This document shows, one piece after another, positions 33,916 to 43,675 of a stretch of DNA of 64,000 nt; position 1 is the first letter of the stretch, and every line of letters begins with the position of its first letter. Under the pieces are notes generated by a model, which was not told the origin of the DNA, did no database searches, and saw nothing but the letters and a program-made list of their open reading frames with translations. The position numbers and the translations under genes were made by a program. The stretch lies in NCBI RefSeq assembly GCF_021366795.1, contig NZ_JAHCPS010000003.1:62001-126000 (forward strand), given 5' to 3'. This stretch comes from Macrococcoides caseolyticum. GTDB lineage: Bacteria > Bacillota > Bacilli > Staphylococcales > Staphylococcaceae.

Positions 33916-34841
33916 AATAGTCCCCCTGTTACTGATGACATGTACAGTACAATAAGCGCAATAGTAAATGTAACGGTCATAAACAATCGATGACTTGTTG
34001 TGTTGATTTTAAACAAGAGGATACTTAATACAGTCTCATAGATGACTGTCAACCCAAAACAAACAAAATAAAATCTAAAACTCATTTGTTGATTCATCCA
34101 TTGTGCGATTATAAATAGTGTACTGAGCATTAATAATGTATGGATAAGCACATATACCGTATGTAATTTAACTTGCGAATGATTAAACATAAATAATCGA
34201 CTCAGTGCTGCATTTTGTTTAAGACGTTGGTGCAAGATAACTTGGATAGCCGCAACAAATAAAAGCATTGCATAAACAGCACTTAAACTAATAGAAGTAT
34301 CCTGATGTTCACGCATTGCAAATTGTTTGATACGACTCGTCGGTGTTTCTTTATGATATTGATGCTGGACGTCTTTGAGTAAAACATGCTTATGTTGATT
34401 GATATGACTTGTAACAATATAAGGAATCTGTTGCTGATATAATGTCTTACTCGTTATTTCCTGGGCAATTGTTCCGACAAAATCATCTCTGTAATAAACA
34501 GTAATCGCATCGCGCAACGATTTGTCTTTAAGTTTTTGTTCGAAACCTTCTGGAATCGACAAACTTAGTACCGCCACATTTGCTTTTATGCTATCTTCTA
34601 TAAACGCATCACTTTCATCCAGCTTTTTTATCGTAATATATTGTGTATTTTCTAACGCATGCACTAGATTTTGTGATGCTTTTGAATGATCTAAATCTTG
34701 TACTGCTATAGGCATTTTAAAAACAGCATTCATTTTCTGCTGTACTCCATATAATAATAGACAGGCTACAAGAAAAGATAGCATTAATATGATATAAGCT
34801 TTCCATTGTTTACGAACAATTAAAAATAGAATGGATTTCAT
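33912..34841 (-). CDS. ABC-2-type permease, subunit 2
   Basis: 309 residues: one N-terminal helix, a large extracytoplasmic domain (residues about 35-185, MPIAVQDLDHSKASQNLVHALEN), then about five transmembrane helices. This matches ABC2_membrane_3-type exporters such as YhaP/NatB relatives. It overlaps both neighbours by 4 nt, so the three ABC genes are tightly coupled. The substrate is unknown. Confidence 0.85.
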   Translation of the reverse strand: MKSILFLIVRKQWKAYIILMLSFLVACLLLYGVQQKMNAVFKMPIAVQDLDHSKASQNLVHALENTQYITIKKLDESDAFIEDSIKANVAVLSLSIPEGFEQKLKDKSLRDAITVYYRDDFVGTIAQEITSKTLYQQQIPYIVTSHINQHKHVLLKDVQHQYHKETPTSRIKQFAMREHQDTSISLSAVYAMLLFVAAIQVILHQRLKQNAALSRLFMFNHSQVKLHTVYVLIHTLLMLSTLFIIAQWMNQQMSFRFYFVCFGLTVIYETVLSILLFKINTTSHRLFMTVTFTIALIVLYMSSVTGGLL

Positions 34842-36001
34842 CTTCTATACCTCCAGACAAGTGTTATGATTAACATCACCAATAACACAATGAAAGATAT
34901 ATAGAACGGCATTTCAGTCTTGATTAAATAATTATTTAACACCAATTCTACTAGATGATTGAATAAATGATTAAACGGTTGATTATAAATCATTCCTCCC
35001 AGCACATCTTTAAAGTAAATAGAAGGGAGTGTTGCTCCTGAGAATAAAATGATAAGACCTGTCAGCATTAGTTTTAATACAAGGTGACTCCACTTCGGTA
35101 ATAATTCAATTAAAATGAGACTTAAGAAAATCATAATAATATAAGCGACCATATTGATGACTAACGGTTGTGTATTATAACTTTCAAAATCTGTAGACAT
35201 CCATTTAATCAAAACATATAGCAATAATCCAGCGATAATGGATGTATAAATTAAACTCATAAGTCCACGAACAATCGTTAATTTTTCATATGAAAAATGA
35301 AACATAGACAATCGTTCTTTTAAAGCTTTATCTTGATTCATTTTTAAAATACTAAACAAAGATAAAAAGAACAGATAGATCCCAATAAAATAGACTGCTA
35401 ATGTGTAATATTGATAAGAATCATATAATTTTACAGGAGATTCATCAAAAGCGCCATTACGATCCAATCCTGTAAATAACATATCTGTCATCATTGTTAG
35501 CATATCATCTTTCGTCGTCTCAGGATATAATATTTTGTAGGCTTTAGCGCCACCCATCGACAGCATCAATCGACTGTAGACTGAATCCGTGAGTTGATAA
35601 ATAATAATACTCTCTACAGATTGTTTGTCATACGTATATACTGAAATAGGTAAATTACCCTGCTTATAAAAGACACGCGTCATTCCTTTATCAAAAACAA
35701 AGTAACCATCTAATTCATGACCTTTTAATTTCTCCTTTGCCGTTTGCTCATCATAACGCTTCAATTCAATATCTTTTCCCATACTTTGACCATCACCAAT
35801 TGCATTTAAAATCAGTTTGGTTTCTTTTGATTGATCTAAATCGACAAGTCCAATTGAGAATTGATGATTTTTTTGTTCATTGACATAATTTAAAGATAAC
35901 AATCCACCTAAGACAGCAATGAATAACAATAATAAATAGCATAGCAAATACCACTTTTTCAAAAGAAAAGAGTGATAAATGCTGAATATTTGACGTTTCA
36001 C
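34838..36001 (-). CDS. ABC-2-type permease, subunit 1
   Basis: About 387 residues with the same layout as the next gene: an N-terminal helix, an extracytoplasmic domain beginning FSIGLVDLDQSKETKLILNAI, then a C-terminal bundle of about six helices. The paired paralogues suggest a heterodimeric channel. I choose the GTG at 36001 because AAGGGG is 8 nt upstream; an earlier GTG at 36010 is possible. It follows the anchored protein gene by about 40 nt. Confidence 0.83.
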   Translation of the reverse strand: MKRQIFSIYHSFLLKKWYLLCYLLLLFIAVLGGLLSLNYVNEQKNHQFSIGLVDLDQSKETKLILNAIGDGQSMGKDIELKRYDEQTAKEKLKGHELDGYFVFDKGMTRVFYKQGNLPISVYTYDKQSVESIIIYQLTDSVYSRLMLSMGGAKAYKILYPETTKDDMLTMMTDMLFTGLDRNGAFDESPVKLYDSYQYYTLAVYFIGIYLFFLSLFSILKMNQDKALKERLSMFHFSYEKLTIVRGLMSLIYTSIIAGLLLYVLIKWMSTDFESYNTQPLVINMVAYIIMIFLSLILIELLPKWSHLVLKLMLTGLIILFSGATLPSIYFKDVLGGMIYNQPFNHLFNHLVELVLNNYLIKTEMPFYISFIVLLVMLIITLVWRYRR

Positions 36002-36044
36002 ATTTATCACCCCTTTAAGCTTTATCCTTTATTTAATTAAAGTT

Positions 36045-37523
36045 TTAATTTAAATCTTTAGATACATCCTCAAAAATTTTCTCTCCGTTTTTAGAGATTT
36101 CTTCCTGTAAGTCCTCTATCTCACTATCTGACATCTTACTTAAATCTTTTGCACCCTCTGTTTTAACTTTAACGTCTTGTTTTAATTTCGTTATTCCATC
36201 AAGCATTAGTTTTATTTTTTCACCTTGAAATTCCATTGATACTTCTGCCTTTTGTTTCTGTTCATTGTTACCAACATCTGTAACTAAATCATTCGTATAA
36301 TCCAATTTTAAATCCTGGCCAATAAATTGTGATAAATCAACAGTACCTTTATCTGTTCGTTTATCCCCATCCGTTTTAGAGTCATTGACAAAAGTAATCT
36401 CACTGCCTTGATCTACTCCAACTGCTATTTTGTAGTCATCTTTATAACTATTTTCTTTCTTAGTAGAAGTACCTGATAATTTAAATGCTTTTGGCATATC
36501 TTTTGAACCAGCAGTAACATCCAATTTTAAGTTATCATCAATTTGTGTTAATGCATTTAACTTGAATAATTCACCATTTCCCGTAATATCCATATCGCGT
36601 TTTAATATCTTTTTACCGTCTACATAGATTGTTGATACAATTTCCGGATACTCAGATTCTTTTTGTTTTTTTGCTTCTTTCAAAGCTTTATCTAATGCTT
36701 TATCGAAATCAACACCTTGCGCTTGTGTAGAAAATATTTTTTTTAATTCTTTATCATCCTTTGCTTGTTCTAAGAAAGCGATTGTAATTTTTTTAATATC
36801 TTTCGGTACTAATGTCATCGTTAATTTATCTAAGTTCTTCTCTTCATCAAAGATTTTTACTTTTTCTTTTTCTTTTTTAAAATTTTCATCTTTAACGTTG
36901 TCCTGGAATGTTTTACTGTAGCGTTCAATAATTTTATTAATATCTTCTTGTGAAACTTGCGCATTACCAAGAATATTATTTAAATTTAATGAATCATTCG
37001 TCAGCGTCTCATCTGAAGAACTCCCAGATAATTTATCTATTGTCTCAATAATTTTATTGTTCGGTACACTTAATACATCATTTAATATTGGAGCTTGTAA
37101 ATATTGATTTTTCTCATCTGCTTGCCACGCAAAAACACCTAATTTGTTATCGGCGATTGTTGGCGTAATACTTAAGTTTGATAATTGCTTTTTATTATCG
37201 TGTGCCATATCTAATATAATATGTGAAGAATCAATGACTGATTTAGGAACACCCATTTCTGAAACCATTGATTCTGGTACATCTGCCCCTAATTTTAAAT
37301 TAACTGCATAAGGTTCATCCTGCATTTTTTCCTGGAATTTAGTTTCATTTTCAAAACGCTTGTTGAAATAATCTTGCATTGCTTTTAATGATTCCTGCTC
37401 ACTTAGTAAGTACGCATTTTTAGGTGTGTTCGTTAAAAAGTAATATGCTGCCGCACCTCCACCACCTATTAATAATACTAAAGCTGCAATAATACCAAAT
37501 ATCAATCCTTTTGATTTTTTCAT
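36045..37523 (-). CDS. Membrane-anchored extracytoplasmic protein, DUF6583-like
   Basis: 492 residues: a basic N-terminus and one transmembrane helix (residues about 6-30, GLIFGIIAALVLLIGGGGAAAYYFL), then a long hydrophilic, Lys/Asp/Glu-rich exterior domain with many short strands. No lipobox, LPXTG or catalytic motif is seen. I recall the family as DUF6583 but cannot check it. GGAGG gives a firm start. It heads the operon of the two permeases and ATPase, so it may feed or fold the exported substrate. The function is unknown. Confidence 0.72.
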   Translation of the reverse strand: MKKSKGLIFGIIAALVLLIGGGGAAAYYFLTNTPKNAYLLSEQESLKAMQDYFNKRFENETKFQEKMQDEPYAVNLKLGADVPESMVSEMGVPKSVIDSSHIILDMAHDNKKQLSNLSITPTIADNKLGVFAWQADEKNQYLQAPILNDVLSVPNNKIIETIDKLSGSSSDETLTNDSLNLNNILGNAQVSQEDINKIIERYSKTFQDNVKDENFKKEKEKVKIFDEEKNLDKLTMTLVPKDIKKITIAFLEQAKDDKELKKIFSTQAQGVDFDKALDKALKEAKKQKESEYPEIVSTIYVDGKKILKRDMDITGNGELFKLNALTQIDDNLKLDVTAGSKDMPKAFKLSGTSTKKENSYKDDYKIAVGVDQGSEITFVNDSKTDGDKRTDKGTVDLSQFIGQDLKLDYTNDLVTDVGNNEQKQKAEVSMEFQGEKIKLMLDGITKLKQDVKVKTEGAKDLSKMSDSEIEDLQEEISKNGEKIFEDVSKDLN

Positions 37524-37731
37524 AAATGATCCTCCAAGTGTTTTTTTTACTTAATTCAATCATAACAAAACAGTAATAATTACGAAATAGTTTTCTCAAA
37601 ATTAACCATAATTTTTATAATTATGAAAAATAGTTTTTTTAAGGTTGAAAAAATGTAAAATTTGTATGCAATATCATTCTATAATACATATTGTGGAATG
37701 CGATTCAATCTTTCGCAATTTTTTTCATTTT

Positions 37732-39042
37732 TTATTTCGGCCTCATCGATTTACTTAATGAAATCACTTTGTAGTGTAATATAAACGCAACAAACGCCAT
37801 GACAAATAAAGATAAAATCGCTACACGACTTGCAAAGGGGCCAAAATCTTTCAACAACAAAGTAATTGTTCCATAAATAAAGGGGCCAAAGACCGCAGAG
37901 AGCTTTCCACTCATTGAAAATAAGCCAAAAAACTGACCTTCATGCGCCTCAGGTGAAAGCTCGATAATCAAGGTTCGTGAAATAACCCAAATTGATCCCA
38001 TCGCAATCCCAAATAATATCGCACAGATATAAAAAGCTTGTTTGGGCAAAGGTAAGCTTGCTAAAACCAATGCAATCATAAGTACAAGCGCAACATAGTG
38101 CAGCGCCTTTAATGAACCGATATGCTTTGCAATATATCCAAAAATAAATGCACCAACTACACTAAAAATTGTTGCAATCATAAAAATTTTGATAAATTCC
38201 TTAGATGTAAAACCAACAACTGTTGTAGCATATGGTTGCATCATACTAATTGCAGTTGCAAGTGCATCATTTAAAAAGAAATAAACGATTAAAAACACAT
38301 AGATTGCTGGTTCATTTTTTGCCATTTTAAATGTTTCAATCACTTCTTTGTAACCTGTCGTTAAAGTTGATTGCTTCATATTATTTGTAAATTCAACTCT
38401 TTTATCGCCATCTTTACCAAATACGAATATAGGTAAACTAAAGACTAAAAATAAAATTGCTGTGGGAATAAATGTCTTTCCAGCGTCATCTGTTCCGACC
38501 AAAGTCATAATAGTAAGGACACCAAATAACGTCCCCATATAGCCTAAAGCAACGCCAAATCCTGATATCACCGAATGATCCTCTTTTGGTGATAAACTAC
38601 TCATCATTGCATCATAAAATACTAAACTTGAATTATACATAAACTTTGCAATTGTAAACAGTATAATTATTATTAAAAATGATACAGGAATCCCCCACAA
38701 TTGCTGCTTTATATCTGCCTGATAGATATAGCCCATAAGATATGTACATGCAAACACTACTAAAGTAAAGATAATAACCCACTTCTTTTTCTTCTGAGTG
38801 TGATCAATATACACACCATAGATGGGACTCAAGACAATAAGGAGTAATGCAGCAACACTAGCGGAATATGCTATCCAAGTGGAAGAAACTTGTGCTATCA
38901 CTGGATCAGTACCCAATTGTTCTGTCACAAATTGCGGAAAGAATAATGTAACGATATTCGCACTAAAAATCGTGTTACTAAAATCGTATAAGGCCCAGCT
39001 AAAAATAGGTAGCGATAATAATAATTTTATATCTCTCTTCAT
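37732..39042 (-). CDS. MFS transporter, Atg22/UMF1-like
   Basis: About 436 residues with 12 hydrophobic segments. The N-terminal WALYDFSNTIFSANIVTLFFPQFV and the SSLSPKEDHSVISGFGVALGYMGTLFG region match the UMF1 (Atg22-like) branch of the major facilitator superfamily. The transported compound is not known for the bacterial members. GGAG 6 nt before the ATG at 39042 sets the start; upstream in-frame codons lack a ribosome-binding site. It is monocistronic. Confidence 0.88.
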   Translation of the reverse strand: MKRDIKLLLSLPIFSWALYDFSNTIFSANIVTLFFPQFVTEQLGTDPVIAQVSSTWIAYSASVAALLLIVLSPIYGVYIDHTQKKKKWVIIFTLVVFACTYLMGYIYQADIKQQLWGIPVSFLIIIILFTIAKFMYNSSLVFYDAMMSSLSPKEDHSVISGFGVALGYMGTLFGVLTIMTLVGTDDAGKTFIPTAILFLVFSLPIFVFGKDGDKRVEFTNNMKQSTLTTGYKEVIETFKMAKNEPAIYVFLIVYFFLNDALATAISMMQPYATTVVGFTSKEFIKIFMIATIFSVVGAFIFGYIAKHIGSLKALHYVALVLMIALVLASLPLPKQAFYICAILFGIAMGSIWVISRTLIIELSPEAHEGQFFGLFSMSGKLSAVFGPFIYGTITLLLKDFGPFASRVAILSLFVMAFVAFILHYKVISLSKSMRPK

Positions 39043-39156
39043 CCCTATCTCCTCGTAATGATGTATTATCATTAGTTTAACGAGGTTTCTTTTGAAATGC
39101 TATAAAGTTTCTGTTTAATTATTGTAAAGGTTCATAAGTTCTGGATAAAAAAATAA

Positions 39157-39180
39157 AGACTTAGACAGATGTCCAAGTCT
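39157..39180 (-). terminator. Terminator of the ATP-grasp gene
   Basis: AGACTTAGAC and GTCCAAGTCT pair with one mismatch; the minus-strand reading continues into TTTATTTTTTT. It overlaps the last codon. Confidence 0.75.
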
Positions 39181-40408
39181 ACTTTTGATCTTTATACCAC
39201 TGGCTATTTTTATATTTTAAATGGTACTTAGCATTCCTCATAAATAAGTATGCTTTTCGTTTTATAGAAAGATCTTTTGAATAATATAAAGGATTATAAT
39301 AACGATGCTTATAAATAAGTTGCTTAATTTCTTTACGTAATGATTTTTGTTTAACATACTTCAACAAAATATCCTTAGGAACAACAGTAAACAGATGGGT
39401 TGTATCTAGATATTTCAATGGATGTGGCTGATTCAAAATAAGATCTTCAACATAGCACTTTGCTATAGAATATCCTGATTCCTTAATATATGAACTTGAA
39501 CGTCCTGCACGAAGATTCACTTCAAAAAATTTATACTTTCCATCACGGTGATCATACTTTAAATCAAAATTAGCAAATCCAGTAAAATTTAAAGATTCCA
39601 TCATACTAATCACTTTATCCATTAAATCTTTATCGAATCTGGAAATAAGAGCAGTATAATTACCGATTGCTGTCATAGCTGGTTCCTGTAATAGCACTTG
39701 TGCTAATGTTATAACTTGCGCTTTACCATTTGAGTCACCGTAATACACAATATCCCATAAGTCCTGGTCATTACCTTCGATAAACTCCTGTATGATAACA
39801 TCTTCACGGTAGCCATTATTATGAAGAAGCGCTATTGTTTCATTTATAGCTTCATAATCATTTAAAACATAAATTTTTTGTTTACCTTTAAATTTTAAAT
39901 TAAAGTAAGCTGTACCATCATCTACTTTTATTATTGCAGGAAAACGAATAGGTTCCTTAAATGTTTCTAGTGTTGCCAGGTTAAAATGATATGTTGTTGG
40001 AATATCGATGCCAAATGAAGCAACCGTTTCATAAAAATGTTTCTTATAATAGAGTCGATTGAATAGTTCTTGCGTCGGAAAATTAAAAGTGAAATTCTCT
40101 CTTAGTTTCCCTTCATGTTTGATTAATAACTTAACATACTCATCCGTTGTAGCAACTAGTAATAATTTACGATCTTTCTTCCCATATTTCTTAGCGATAC
40201 GATCAAAAGTATCGATAAATACCTCATCATCATATATCATTTTATCGATATAATATTCACTGATAAGACTTGAGAATTTTGTAAATGAAAGATAATCTGC
40301 TGCAACAATCACTGATTTCTTCTTATACTCTTTATGAAAGCTTGCGGAAGCAGCATACGCATGTATGTTTGCGCCCAAAATAATTGGGATAAAATTAAAT
40401 TTAGCCAT
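39179..40408 (-). CDS. ATP-grasp carboxylate-amine ligase, D-aspartate-ligase-like
   Basis: About 409 residues. The N-terminal IPIILGANIHAYAASASFHKEY resembles the opening of AslFm-type D-aspartate ligases. The ATP-grasp core is visible: FPAIIKVDDGTAYFN near residue 150, IIQEFIEGNDQDLWDIVYY near 205 and FANFDLKYD plus FFEVNLRAGRSSSYIKE near 285-310. The basic C-terminal tail (KHRYYNPLYYSKDLSIKRK) may sit at the membrane. It probably ligates an amino or carboxylic acid to a cell-envelope or small-molecule acceptor; the substrate is unproven. AGGA 8 nt upstream supports the ATG at 40408. Confidence 0.78.
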   Translation of the reverse strand: MAKFNFIPIILGANIHAYAASASFHKEYKKKSVIVAADYLSFTKFSSLISEYYIDKMIYDDEVFIDTFDRIAKKYGKKDRKLLLVATTDEYVKLLIKHEGKLRENFTFNFPTQELFNRLYYKKHFYETVASFGIDIPTTYHFNLATLETFKEPIRFPAIIKVDDGTAYFNLKFKGKQKIYVLNDYEAINETIALLHNNGYREDVIIQEFIEGNDQDLWDIVYYGDSNGKAQVITLAQVLLQEPAMTAIGNYTALISRFDKDLMDKVISMMESLNFTGFANFDLKYDHRDGKYKFFEVNLRAGRSSSYIKESGYSIAKCYVEDLILNQPHPLKYLDTTHLFTVVPKDILLKYVKQKSLRKEIKQLIYKHRYYNPLYYSKDLSIKRKAYLFMRNAKYHLKYKNSQWYKDQK

Positions 40409-40583
40409 TATCATTGTCCTTTATTTAGTAGTATTAAAACTTTTCAGTCGTTTAATATATTATATTTTTGAATTGTTTAGTTAGAAAGCTTACTTTTATA
40501 CAAATATTATAATCTTTTCCATTAGATAATTAACCTAATGTAACATTCTATAAACGAAAATAACTGGTAATTTCATAAAATTA

Positions 40584-41177
40584 TCATTCAAGTAATCCTT
40601 TACCCTGATAAATTTTTTCTGTATATTTTTCAATCCGATTACGACGTGTCTCACTACGCTTCGCTCTATTGATTTCGATCACATAAGCACGTTGTCTGCC
40701 AGGCGTTAGATTGTAAAATGCATCTCTTAATCTTTCATTGTTATTAAAAGATTCTTCGAGTTCTACCGGTATTTCGAGCGGTTTATGATTTTTTTTAGGA
40801 AGCTTTTTACCAGACTTCTCTATACGAATCGCTTCTTCTATATAATAACGAATCTTATCCGCCTTCTCTTCAATTTCTTCAATGGAAGAGAAGCGTAGTT
40901 GACGATCAACCTGGACATGTTCTGTCTGCTGAATCAATAAATTATATTTATCTTCGAGTAATACTCCCTTATGAAATAGCAATGCCACATAATCTTTAAA
41001 TCCATGTATTAACACAACATTTTTACCTTTTAATGTGTAACAAGGATGCATCCATTTATATTCTTCATCTAAATCGTATTCCTTAATGATATTTCGTAAT
41101 AAAATATATGCAAATTGCCACTGTGATGCTTTATTGAAATACTTCTCCAGCTTCTGCTCAGTTGTTAATCCAGTCAT
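40584..41177 (-). CDS. YdeI/OmdA-family protein with DUF1801 domain
   Basis: 197 residues. The N-terminal DUF1801 part has DLDEEYKWMHPCYTLKGKNVVLIHGFKDYVALLFHKG; the C-terminal part has the YdeI/OmdA helix LEESFNNNERLRDAFYNLTPGRQRAYVIEINRAKRSETRRNRIEK. The family is linked in other bacteria to bacteriocin or peptide resistance, without a defined biochemical role. It is the second DUF1801 protein in the window. A Shine-Dalgarno (GGAGG) precedes the ATG. Confidence 0.87.
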   Translation of the reverse strand: MTGLTTEQKLEKYFNKASQWQFAYILLRNIIKEYDLDEEYKWMHPCYTLKGKNVVLIHGFKDYVALLFHKGVLLEDKYNLLIQQTEHVQVDRQLRFSSIEEIEEKADKIRYYIEEAIRIEKSGKKLPKKNHKPLEIPVELEESFNNNERLRDAFYNLTPGRQRAYVIEINRAKRSETRRNRIEKYTEKIYQGKGLLE

Positions 41178-41248
41178 TTAGAACACCTCCAGAGCTTTTA
41201 TTATATTATAAACAATATATTTCAAATTTAATATATAAAAAAATATAT

Positions 41249-42007
41249 TTATTTGATATCAAATCCATATTTTTGATATACTTTTTTACTTTCTCTCGAC
41301 TGTAGGTATCTATAGAGTAACGCCGTTTCTTCTTTATGTTTTGTTGATTTAATCTTCGCAATAGGATAGTAAATCGGTTCATGTAATTGTGATTGAATAG
41401 GTAAATGATATTTTACTTTATTACTTGCCTTCAAATCTGAAGTATAAATTATACCTGCTTCAGCATTACCCGTTTCAACATAGGTTAATACTTGTCGCAC
41501 ATCTTTCGTGAAAACAAGTTTCGGGTGAATAGCTTCATATACATTTAACTTTTCAAGTGCCTGTTCGCCATACTTTCCTGCCGGCACGACATCTGGATTA
41601 CCTATGGCTATCTTTTTAATCGTATCATCATTCAAATCCTTCACTGATTTTAATTGATGGGTTGAAATGAGGACGAGATGATTTTTTAGTAACACTTTGA
41701 CATCATTTTTATCCACAACATTCCTTCTTATTAAATCGTCCATTTTATCCTGTGCTGCCGATAAGAAAATGTCAACAGGGGCTCCAGACTTTATTTGCTG
41801 TGCTAAAGCACCTGTCGCACCATAGTTAAATTTAACATCAATATGGTCATATTTTTGTTCAAATGACTTTTCAATTTCACCTAGTGCATTTTTTAAACTT
41901 GCTGCAGCTGAGACTGTAATGGTAACCTTACCTTTGGATTTATTATTTTGCATACCGCATGCACACATAAGCATACACACAATTATCATGGTTAATATTT
42001 TTTTCAT
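41249..42007 (-). CDS. modA: Molybdate-binding lipoprotein ModA
   Basis: 252 residues. The signal peptide ends at lipobox LMCAC (Cys about 17). SAAASLKNALGEIEKSFE, FNYGATGALAQQIKSGAPVDIFLSAAQ and NPDVVPAGKYGEQAL are ModA oxyanion-binding motifs. It captures molybdate outside the membrane. GGAGG precedes the ATG. Usually modA, modB and modC are adjacent; here modA is alone and lies 31 kb from modB on the other strand. Confidence 0.93.
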   Translation of the reverse strand: MKKILTMIIVCMLMCACGMQNNKSKGKVTITVSAAASLKNALGEIEKSFEQKYDHIDVKFNYGATGALAQQIKSGAPVDIFLSAAQDKMDDLIRRNVVDKNDVKVLLKNHLVLISTHQLKSVKDLNDDTIKKIAIGNPDVVPAGKYGEQALEKLNVYEAIHPKLVFTKDVRQVLTYVETGNAEAGIIYTSDLKASNKVKYHLPIQSQLHEPIYYPIAKIKSTKHKEETALLYRYLQSRESKKVYQKYGFDIK

Positions 42008-42046
42008 AGCTGCCTCCTTTAATAGGTATATTTTATCATAATAAAA

Positions 42047-42085
42047 AAGACTTGTTACGTAGTTATTCCATACGTAACAAGTCTT
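42047..42085 (-). terminator. Terminator of ahpCF
   Basis: AAGACTTGTTACGTA (42047-42061) pairs perfectly with TACGTAACAAGTCTT (42071-42085); T residues follow on the minus strand. Confidence 0.9.
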
Positions 42086-42101
42086 GAGATATAATACTTA
42101 T

Positions 42102-43625
42102 TTAATTTCTGATAAGATAATCAAATGCACTTAAAGCTGCTGTTGCACCTGATCCCATTGAGATAATGATTTGTTTATAAGTTTGGTCTGTACAGTCACC
42201 TGCTGCAAAAATGCCTGGTACGTTTGTTGCACCATTTTTATCAACAATAATTTCTCCACGTTCATTACGTGCAACAACATCCCCAACGAATTCAGTACTT
42301 GGCACTAAACCGATTTGTACAAACACACCTTCTAATTCAATTGTATGTTCTTCGTTTGTATTACGATCAACGTATGTTAGTGCTTTTAATTTGTCATCAC
42401 CAGTTAATTCTTTAGTCGCTGCTGATTTAATAATCTCCGTATTATTCAATGAAGCTAAACGATCTTGTAACACTTTATCTGCGCGTAGTTCGTCACCAAA
42501 CTCAAGTAATGTAACGTGCTCTACGATACCTGCTAAGTCAATTGCCGCTTCAACTCCAGAGTTGCCGCCACCAATTACTGCAACACGTTTACCTTCAAAT
42601 AATGGTCCATCACAGTGTGGGCAGTACGCAACACCTTTTGTTTGATATTCTGCTTCACCTGGTACATTCATGTTACGCCATTTTGCACCTGTACCGATGA
42701 TTAATGTTTTAGATGTTAATTGTCCACCATTTTCTAACGTCACATGTACTAAATCATCAATTTTTTCAATCGATTCAACACGCACAGCACTCATTACATC
42801 AATATCATAACTATTGATGTGTTCTTTTAAATTTTGAGAGAACTCAGGTCCTGTCGTTTCTTTAACAGTGATAAAGTTTTCAATACTCGCAGTATCATTG
42901 ACTTGACCACCAATACGCTCTGCGACAATACCTGTACGTAATCCTTTACGCGCTGCATAAATTGCTGCACTGCCACTTGCTGGTCCACCACCAATAACTA
43001 AGACATCAAATGTTTCTTTAGCATCAAATTCAGAAGCATCAGCTCCACCACCAAGTTTGGCAATGATTTCTTCAACCGTCGCTTTACCGCTTCCAAATTC
43101 CGTGCCGTCTAAGAACATTGTAGGAACCGCCATAATATCTTTAGATTCTTCTCTAAACGCTGCACCATCAATCATTGTATGCGTAATGTTTGGGTTTAAT
43201 ACTGCCATCATGTTAAGTGCTTGTACAACATCCGGACATTTTGTACACGTCAAGCTAATGAAGGTTTCAAAGTTAAATGGTCCTTCTAACTTTTTAATTT
43301 GTTCAATAACTGACTGATCTACTTTAGGTGCACGACCACTAACTTGTAATAATGCTAAAACAAGAGAAGTAAATTCATGACCAAGTGGCACACCTGCAAA
43401 TGTAATACGTGCTTCTTCATTAGGACGTGCCAATGTAAAGCTTGGTGTACGTTTTAATGAAGTTTCCGTTAAAGTGATACGTGAAGACATTGATTCAATT
43501 TGTTTTAATAATTCCATCATATCTTGACTCGTCTTATCTTCACCAGCACTTGCAGCAATAACAACATCGCCTTCCATCAATTCTAAATATTGTGCAAGTT
43601 GTTGTTTTAATGTTTCATTTAACAA
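42102..43625 (-). CDS. ahpF: Alkyl hydroperoxide reductase subunit F
   Basis: 507 residues. It passes electrons from NADH to AhpC. The N-terminal double thioredoxin-like domain holds CTKCPDV near residue 128; the flavoprotein part has VIGGGPASGSAAIYAARKG near 212, the redox pair CPHCDG near 338, GGGNSGVEAA and AAGDCTDQ. It starts at TTG 43625 with AGGAGG 8 nt upstream; an ATG just before runs directly into a stop. The N-terminus MLNETLKQQL aligns with S. aureus AhpF. It follows ahpC after about 115 nt containing a hairpin. Confidence 0.96.
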   Translation of the reverse strand: MLNETLKQQLAQYLELMEGDVVIAASAGEDKTSQDMMELLKQIESMSSRITLTETSLKRTPSFTLARPNEEARITFAGVPLGHEFTSLVLALLQVSGRAPKVDQSVIEQIKKLEGPFNFETFISLTCTKCPDVVQALNMMAVLNPNITHTMIDGAAFREESKDIMAVPTMFLDGTEFGSGKATVEEIIAKLGGGADASEFDAKETFDVLVIGGGPASGSAAIYAARKGLRTGIVAERIGGQVNDTASIENFITVKETTGPEFSQNLKEHINSYDIDVMSAVRVESIEKIDDLVHVTLENGGQLTSKTLIIGTGAKWRNMNVPGEAEYQTKGVAYCPHCDGPLFEGKRVAVIGGGNSGVEAAIDLAGIVEHVTLLEFGDELRADKVLQDRLASLNNTEIIKSAATKELTGDDKLKALTYVDRNTNEEHTIELEGVFVQIGLVPSTEFVGDVVARNERGEIIVDKNGATNVPGIFAAGDCTDQTYKQIIISMGSGATAALSAFDYLIRN

Positions 43626-43675
43626 TTACATTTCCTCCTTTAAGGATAAAATTCTATTTTTAAGTGTAAGAGATA

